Assembly: GCA_004555765.1 (NCBI GenBank)
Contig: SFHG01000058.1
Location: 1-9,426, forward strand
Direction: 5' to 3'
Origin: Bacteroidales bacterium
Lineage (GTDB): Bacteria > Bacteroidota > Bacteroidia > Bacteroidales > Porphyromonadaceae
DNA: 9,426 nucleotides
Notes under the pieces: generated by a model
What the model was told of the DNA's origin: nothing
Seen by the model: only the letters and a program-made list of their open reading frames with translations
Database searches by the model: none
In this document: in pieces, positions 4,952-9,426 of the stretch
How positions within the stretch are numbered: position 1 is the first letter of the stretch
Layout: each line of letters begins with the position of its first letter
Made by a program: the position numbers and the translations under genes

Positions 4952-6076
4952 ATGAAAGGGCTGAGGAGCATTATTCGAGAGTCGAAGCCTTGGACTGCCC
5001 TTAGGAAGGACAAGAGATGGCTGAGTCTTTTGGCGTGCCTTGCACTTGCACTCTTTTTTTGGTTCCTTATCGTCCTCGATGCGCCGGGTAAGTACACGAA
5101 AGAATACCGCGTCGGGCTCGTATTTCCCGGGCTTCCGGGGCGGTATGTCGTCACGGACAGTACCGGTTTCCCGACCGAATTGACGGTCAAAGTAAGGGCA
5201 AACGGAGGGAAGCTCTTCAGATACTCTCTGCGTAACCTTTTCTTTGCCCCGGCTCCCCTCTCTCCTGATGTGGACGAAGAGGAGCTCGACCCGGAGGGCG
5301 GGGTGCTCGATTTCGATGTCAAAGCGCTCAAAAGCCGTCTGCTTCACTCGGCCTCTTTGCCAGCATCCACGGTATCGATGCTCTCCGACACCATTGGTGA
5401 CCTCAGTATCTCTCCCGCGAGAATCTATCTTCGATACGAACCTCTCGACGAGAGGGACGCGGAGGTGATTTTTTCTTCCCAAGTGGACTTCGGGAAGAGC
5501 GCAAACCTCAAACTCGTAGACACCGTGGGACTTTTTCCGAAAGTTGTGCGTCTGTACGGTCCCAAGAGTACGCTTGACTCTCTCGAGAAAGCCGATGGCT
5601 CCCTGGTGGTGCACACAGACACCACGTCCATTAAGATTGGGAATCCCGGACGCGTCCTGCTCCCGGTGGCTCTGCTCGCGGCGCGCGGGACACGCACCGA
5701 GCCGGACAGTGTCTTCGTATCATTTACCACAGAAGAACTCGTCCACGCCTCCTTTATGGTCAATCATATCGAAGTCCGGGGGCTGGACGGGCATCACACG
5801 CTCAAACTTTTGCCCTCGTCAGTCAAGGTCACAATCTTGGTGCCCAGGACCAAATCGGACGAAATGACGTACGACCCGATGCTCTATGTCAATGCCTCGG
5901 GTGTCATCGGGGCGGACTCCGAATACCGGCTTGAAGTACACGTCGGGAATCCGCCGTCCAAGTCCAATGTCGATATGATACAGCTCGACCCCGACCGTTT
6001 GGACTTCATCCTCGAGGAAAAGGTTCCGACTCTCAGGAGACAAAAATTGGGAACTCCGGATGGCACGCTACGGTAA
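4952..6076 (+). CDS. YbbR-like domain protein, membrane anchored
   Basis: Predicted inner-membrane protein of 374 residues. A basic cytoplasmic N-terminus (about 1-23) leads into one transmembrane helix at about 24-42 (LSLLACLALALFFWFLIVL). A long extracytoplasmic region rich in beta strands and Val/Leu follows, consistent with tandem YbbR domains; a repeated type of segment such as KVVRLYGPKSTLDSLEKAD is characteristic. YbbR (CdaR) proteins regulate the diadenylate cyclase CdaA in Firmicutes. In Bacteroidota the partner is not established, and no cyclase gene is next to it here. Its position between yajC and coaE supports the assignment. The last 17 bases overlap coaE, implying translational coupling. 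The protein sequence diverges rapidly in the family, so domain boundaries are uncertain. Confidence 0.82.
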   Translation: MKGLRSIIRESKPWTALRKDKRWLSLLACLALALFFWFLIVLDAPGKYTKEYRVGLVFPGLPGRYVVTDSTGFPTELTVKVRANGGKLFRYSLRNLFFAPAPLSPDVDEEELDPEGGVLDFDVKALKSRLLHSASLPASTVSMLSDTIGDLSISPARIYLRYEPLDERDAEVIFSSQVDFGKSANLKLVDTVGLFPKVVRLYGPKSTLDSLEKADGSLVVHTDTTSIKIGNPGRVLLPVALLAARGTRTEPDSVFVSFTTEELVHASFMVNHIEVRGLDGHHTLKLLPSSVKVTILVPRTKSDEMTYDPMLYVNASGVIGADSEYRLEVHVGNPPSKSNVDMIQLDPDRLDFILEEKVPTLRRQKLGTPDGTLR

Positions 6077-6668
6077 GACACTCGTTGTGGGGCTTGGCGG
6101 AGCAATCGGCTCCGGTAAGAGTGTCGTCAGGGACGCGTTCGGAGTCCTCGGCGGCTGGGAGACGGTCGACTGCGACACTGAGGCCAAGGCGCTTTACTTC
6201 GCACCCCTTGTCCGGGAGGAGATAAAGACACGGCTTCATTTCGATCCTCTGACCGATGGCAGGCTCGACGCGCAGCTGCTCCGAAGTCTGCTTGCCGAAC
6301 CGGGCAAAGGCGAAGTCTTGGAGCAGATTATTCATGGAGCGCTCTTCGACTTACTGAGGCAAAAGAGCTTGGAGACGGAGGGAGAAGTGCTCTTAGTGGA
6401 GTCCGCCATTCTCTTCTCCTCGGGGCTTGCGGGACTCTGTGACAAGACGATTGCCGTCATCGCCCCGCAGGAAGTCCGGGCAGAGAGAGCCGGGAAAAGG
6501 GACATCGGGAAGGGAGCGGATTTCTTCCGGGGGATGGAAAAGAGACAGGAATTGGAACGCAAACTGCTTGGTGACGCAGACTACGAAGTCTCCAACTTCG
6601 GCAGACACTCGGTTATTTTGCAGACAGAACAGATAATAAAACAGATACTCAAGTATGACCGCCGTTGA
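6060..6668 (+). CDS. coaE: Dephospho-CoA kinase
   Basis: Cytosolic enzyme of 202 residues for the last step of coenzyme A synthesis, phosphorylation of the 3'-hydroxyl of dephospho-CoA with ATP. The P-loop is GAIGSGKS (14-21). The substrate-side acidic motif DCDTEAKAL begins at Asp38. VESAILFSSGL (113-123) and the lid-like ERAGKRDIGKG...RGMEKRQ region (142-163) fit the family. Family-typical His-Pro after the central helix is His-Gly here (IIHGAL). The start at 6060 overlaps the ybbR end by 17 bp, and the stop overlaps the DUF5606 start by 14 bp, so expression is probably coupled to both neighbours. Confidence 0.93.
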   Translation: MARYGKTLVVGLGGAIGSGKSVVRDAFGVLGGWETVDCDTEAKALYFAPLVREEIKTRLHFDPLTDGRLDAQLLRSLLAEPGKGEVLEQIIHGALFDLLRQKSLETEGEVLLVESAILFSSGLAGLCDKTIAVIAPQEVRAERAGKRDIGKGADFFRGMEKRQELERKLLGDADYEVSNFGRHSVILQTEQIIKQILKYDRR

Positions 6669-7074
6669 TTTGAAACTCAAAGACATCATCGCCATCTCCG
6701 GCAAGCCGGGATTGTACAAACTGGTGAACGCAACCAAGATGCCCTTCACGGCTATGGACATCCGGACGGGCAAGAAGTTTCCCGTCTTCCCGAAAGACAA
6801 AGTCTCATTCCTCCGCGACATCTCTATGTACGCAGAGAATGGCGACACCCCGCTCGCCGTCGTCCTGCAGAACCTGCACGAAGCTTTTGGCGACACGATA
6901 CCCGACGAAAGCGAAATCACGAAGTCGCACGAATCGCTCCGCGGGTTTATGGGCGCTGCGTTGCCCGAGTACGATGAAGAGCGCGTCCATGACAGCGACA
7001 TCAAAAAACTTGCCAAGTGGTACATTCTACTCCGCAAGGCAGGGATGGTTCTCTTCGTTGACGAGGAAGCCTGA
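6655..7074 (+). CDS. DUF5606 family protein
   Basis: Small, soluble, uncharacterised protein of 139 residues with no signal peptide or membrane segment. The N-terminal half contains LKDIIAISGKPGLYKLV (8-24), TGKKFPVFPKDKVSFL and DISMYAENGDTPLAVVL, which I recognise as the DUF5606 pattern of Bacteroidota. The C-terminal half (about residues 83-139) is charged and helical, ending in DIKKLAKWYILLRKAGMVLF. No catalytic residues are known to me. The gene overlaps the end of coaE by 14 bp, and its position just after coaE is recurrent in the phylum. That suggests an associated housekeeping role rather than a specific one. Its stop is followed by a 66-bp gap before the purF-like gene. Confidence 0.82.
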   Translation: MTAVDLKLKDIIAISGKPGLYKLVNATKMPFTAMDIRTGKKFPVFPKDKVSFLRDISMYAENGDTPLAVVLQNLHEAFGDTIPDESEITKSHESLRGFMGAALPEYDEERVHDSDIKKLAKWYILLRKAGMVLFVDEEA

Positions 7075-7140
7075 CACCCGGAGGAACAGCATCTCCATTC
7101 ACAGCACAACGCTAAACACCAAGAAAGGGAAAAAGACACT

Positions 7141-9024
7141 ATGGAGCGTCTCGAACACGAATGCGGCATCGTACTCATACGGCTCAGAAAACCGATATCC
7201 TACTATCGGGAGAAGTACGGCACATGGCGCTACGGACTTAATAAGCTCTATCTTTTGATGGAGAAACAGCACAACCGCGGTCAAGAGGGCGCGGGGCTTG
7301 TTTCCCTAAAAATGAACGCACCCGTGGGGGAGGAGTATCTCTTTAGGGAGAGGGCGCTCGGCACCAGCGGCATAGCGGACTCCTTTCAAGCGCTCAATCA
7401 GGTCATCGACCGCTACCTCGTCAATACCGAGGCGACGGACGAGTATGTGGAGCGGCATCTCCCGTTTGCGGGTGAGATCTATATGGGACACCTGCGCTAT
7501 GCGACTACGGGCAAGGCGGGAGCGAAGTACCTCCATCCGGTTGTCCGCAGAGACAATTGGAAGGCAAAGTCCTTGGCACTTTGCGGTAATTTCAATCTCA
7601 CCAATGTAGACGAAATCTTTGACGAGATCACAGCCGAGGGGCAGCACCCGAGGGATCGTGCCGATATGCACGTTGTCCTCGAGCAACTCGGACACCGTCT
7701 CGACCGGGAGATCGAGCGCAAGTTCCGCACCAGCAAAGGTCTCGACCACAAAGGGATGGACATCACGAATTATATCGAAGACCATATTGATGTCTTTACA
7801 CCCCTCCGGGAGTGTGCCGAGACTTGGGATGGCGGTTACGTGATGTGCGGAGTGACGGGCAGTGGAGAAATGTTTGTGACCCGCGACCCATGGGGAATCC
7901 GTCCCTGCTTTTATTACTACGATGACGAGATTGTCGTCGTTGCCTCTGAGCGTCCGGTGATCCAAACGGTGATGAACCTCACTGCGGACAAAGTGAGTGA
8001 GCTCAGACCCGGCGAGGGACTAAAGGTAACGAAGGCAAACGAGATTGAGATCAAACAGCTCAGAGAGCCGAAAGAGAATAAAAGCTGCTCTTTCGAGCGC
8101 ATCTACTTCTCCAGAGGTTCAGACAGGGATATTTACAGGGAGCGAAAAGCGCTTGGCAGTCAGCTTGTACCAGAGATTCTTGAGAAAGTGGACTACGACC
8201 TCGATCACACCGTTTTCTCTTTTATCCCAAATACGGCGGAAGTGGCTTACTACGGTATGCTCAACGGTCTCGAAGACTACTACAACCGGATTAAAGCCGA
8301 CCTCCTGTCCCAACCCGAGAACCAGACGATCGAAAAAGTGCAGGAGATACTCTCCAAGCGAATCCGTTTCGAGAAAGTCGCCATCAAGGACATCAAGCTC
8401 CGTACCTTCATCTCCGAAGGAAACACCCGCAATGACCTTGCCCAGCACGTTTACGACATCACCTACGGTACGATCAATCGCGGTGAGGACAATCTCGTGG
8501 TCATCGACGACAGCATTGTGCGCGGCACGACACTCAAGGAGAGCATCATCAGCATCCTGAACCGCCTCGGACCGAAAAAAATCGTCGTCGTCTCCTCTTC
8601 TCCGCAAATCCGATACCCGGATTACTACGGCATCAATATGAGTAGGCTAAAAGAGTTTGTGGCGTTTCGCGCTGCCATTGAGCTCCTTCAAGAGCAGTTC
8701 AAAGAGGGCTACATCCGCGAGATTTACGAGCGGGCAAAGGAAGCGGTACGTACCGGCGAGAGCTACAAGCAGAACTTTGTCAAAGAAATCTATAAGCCCT
8801 TTACGGTCGAAGAGCTCAACCGCAAGATGATCGAACTGATGAAGCCCAAAGAGGTCACTTGCGATGTCGATCTCGTATTCCAAAGCATCGAGGGGCTGCA
8901 CACGGCTATCCCCAATCACCTCGGAGACTGGTACTTCACGGGTGATTATCCCACCAGCGGGGGGACGCATATGGTCAATAAGGCTATGATCAACTACTAC
9001 GAGAACGACTACAAAAAAGCCTGA
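7141..9024 (+). CDS. purF: Amidophosphoribosyltransferase-type glutamine amidotransferase (long Bacteroidetes form)
   Basis: Cytosolic class II glutamine amidotransferase joined to a type I phosphoribosyltransferase, 627 residues. PurF transfers glutamine ammonia to PRPP to make phosphoribosylamine, the first step of purine synthesis. MERLEHECGI places the nucleophile at Cys8 behind a seven-residue propeptide. Glutaminase motifs are HNRGQEGAGL, GHLRYATTG, CGNFNLTNVDEIF and TRDPWGIRP. The PRPP-binding loop is VVIDDSIVRGTTLKES (453-468), followed by SSSPQIRYPDYYGI. It is about 150 residues longer than E. coli PurF. The usual VPDSGTP segment reads IPNTAEV (362-368), and the flexible loop region is KLRTFISEGNTRND. 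A paralogue with another substrate is possible. A purine-rich AAGAAAGGGAAAAAGA precedes the ATG. Repeat array C and carA follow. Confidence 0.85.
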   Translation: MERLEHECGIVLIRLRKPISYYREKYGTWRYGLNKLYLLMEKQHNRGQEGAGLVSLKMNAPVGEEYLFRERALGTSGIADSFQALNQVIDRYLVNTEATDEYVERHLPFAGEIYMGHLRYATTGKAGAKYLHPVVRRDNWKAKSLALCGNFNLTNVDEIFDEITAEGQHPRDRADMHVVLEQLGHRLDREIERKFRTSKGLDHKGMDITNYIEDHIDVFTPLRECAETWDGGYVMCGVTGSGEMFVTRDPWGIRPCFYYYDDEIVVVASERPVIQTVMNLTADKVSELRPGEGLKVTKANEIEIKQLREPKENKSCSFERIYFSRGSDRDIYRERKALGSQLVPEILEKVDYDLDHTVFSFIPNTAEVAYYGMLNGLEDYYNRIKADLLSQPENQTIEKVQEILSKRIRFEKVAIKDIKLRTFISEGNTRNDLAQHVYDITYGTINRGEDNLVVIDDSIVRGTTLKESIISILNRLGPKKIVVVSSSPQIRYPDYYGINMSRLKEFVAFRAAIELLQEQFKEGYIREIYERAKEAVRTGESYKQNFVKEIYKPFTVEELNRKMIELMKPKEVTCDVDLVFQSIEGLHTAIPNHLGDWYFTGDYPTSGGTHMVNKAMINYYENDYKKA

Positions 9025-9043
9025 CAGGAGAAGTCGATCATCC

Positions 9044-9135
9044 GAGATACAGACCAAAAAAGAGAGGAGATACAGTCCGAAGTCTTCGTGTCGGTACGTA
9101 CGAGAAAAACGCGAGATACAGACCGAAACTTTCTT
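9044..9135 (+). repeat. Intergenic four-unit 23-bp repeat array C
   Basis: Four units start at 9044, 9067, 9090 and 9113, an exact 23-bp period. Units 1, 2 and 4 begin GAGATACAGACC or GAGATACAGTCC, followed by AAAA or GAAA. Unit 3 carries the GGTACGTACGAGAAAAA variant shifted by one base. The array lies between the co-directional purF-like gene and carA, beginning 20 bp after the purF stop. No clear promoter or terminator can be separated from it. The first-to-last unit distance is 69 bp, as in arrays A and B. Confidence 0.88.
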
Positions 9136-9190
9136 CTCTTTCCAAGGAAGAATTTAAGCCAATCCAAAAACCCACTTTAGCATCCTATCC

Positions 9191-9426
9191 ATGAGAAAAA
9201 AAGGCACGCTCGTCTTGGAAGACGGGACTAAGTTTGAAGGAGAAATCTTCGGAGCCGGAAAAAGCGTCAGCGGGGAAGTGGTCTTCAGCACCAATATGGC
9301 CGGCTACACGGAGTCGCTATCCGACCCGTCCTATGCCGGTCAGATACTGGTGTCCACTTACCCGATAGCAGGCAACTACGGACTGCCGTCCGACGAAATT
9401 GATCCGGAGACCGGATTGTCTCGCTT
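9191..9426 (+). CDS. carA: Carbamoyl-phosphate synthase small (glutaminase) subunit, N-terminal part
   Basis: The first 78 codons of carA run off the window end. CarA hydrolyses glutamine and channels ammonia to CarB to make carbamoyl phosphate for pyrimidine and arginine synthesis. The fragment shows the small-subunit N-terminal domain: LVLEDGTKFEGEIFG (8-22), VSGEVVFSTNMAGYTESLSD, then PSYAGQILVSTYPIAGNYG. The catalytic class I amidotransferase domain lies beyond the window. The ATG at 9191 starts directly at the family's usual N-terminus; no good Shine-Dalgarno and no clear TAnnTTTG promoter precede it. It follows another glutamine amidotransferase gene in the same direction, so the two may be co-expressed. 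Confidence 0.93.
   Translation, partial: MRKKGTLVLEDGTKFEGEIFGAGKSVSGEVVFSTNMAGYTESLSDPSYAGQILVSTYPIAGNYGLPSDEIDPETGLSR

Noticed and set aside
7075..7140. Promoter or terminator between DUF5606 and the purF-like gene
   Set aside because: The 66-bp gap shows neither a TAnnTTTG element nor a stable hairpin; only a purine-rich ribosome site is visible.
9136..9190. Promoter for carA (TTTA ... TAGCATCC)
   Set aside because: The -7 match is poor and the start site would fall on the ATG itself; not supportable.
1..9426. Mobile element or phage remnants
   Set aside because: No transposase, integrase or terminal repeats were seen. All identified genes are core metabolism or housekeeping, with no obvious break in composition.

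Overview
The window comes from a Bacteroidota genome, most probably Porphyromonadaceae (a moderately GC-rich, Porphyromonas-like organism). The evidence is the long Bacteroidetes-type NusB, the nusB-yajC-ybbR-coaE-DUF5606 gene order, a Bacteroides-type malate dehydrogenase, the roughly 630-residue form of amidophosphoribosyltransferase, Bacteroidetes-style promoters (-7 TAnnTTTG), and mostly weak Shine-Dalgarno sites. The genus is an inference.

Layout. Bases 1-45 look like the last codons of a plus-strand gene. It converges on a minus-strand block (183-3233) which reads, in transcription order: tRNA-Arg(CCG), a 76-residue two-helix membrane protein, a malate dehydrogenase family protein, and the bifunctional NAD(P)H-hydrate repair enzyme Nnr. 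The block has a good promoter in front of the tRNA. Two hairpins, after the tRNA and after the small gene, fold better as minus-strand RNA than as plus-strand RNA. From 3633 a plus-strand block runs to the end: nusB, yajC, ybbR-like, coaE and DUF5606 (the last three overlapping end to end), then a purF-like glutamine amidotransferase, then the start of carA. The themes are transcription antitermination, protein export, CoA synthesis and glutamine-dependent nucleotide precursor synthesis. On the minus strand a putative NAD-dependent dehydrogenase is paired with the enzyme that repairs damaged NAD(P)H.

The most unusual feature is a family of three intergenic arrays (61-152, 3335-3426, 9044-9135). 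Each consists of four units on an exact 23-bp period (92 bp in total) built on GAGATACAGACCRAAA and a GGTACG-type variant. All three lie on the same strand, although the flanking genes are convergent, divergent and co-directional respectively. They are not CRISPR, coding sequence or ordinary promoters, and I do not recognise them as a described element.

Other points of interest: the phosphate-binding motif of the Nnr epimerase domain is lost while the dehydratase domain looks intact; there is a perfect 18-bp palindrome at the 3' end of nusB; and the nusB leader contains three palindromes and an upstream in-frame ATG.
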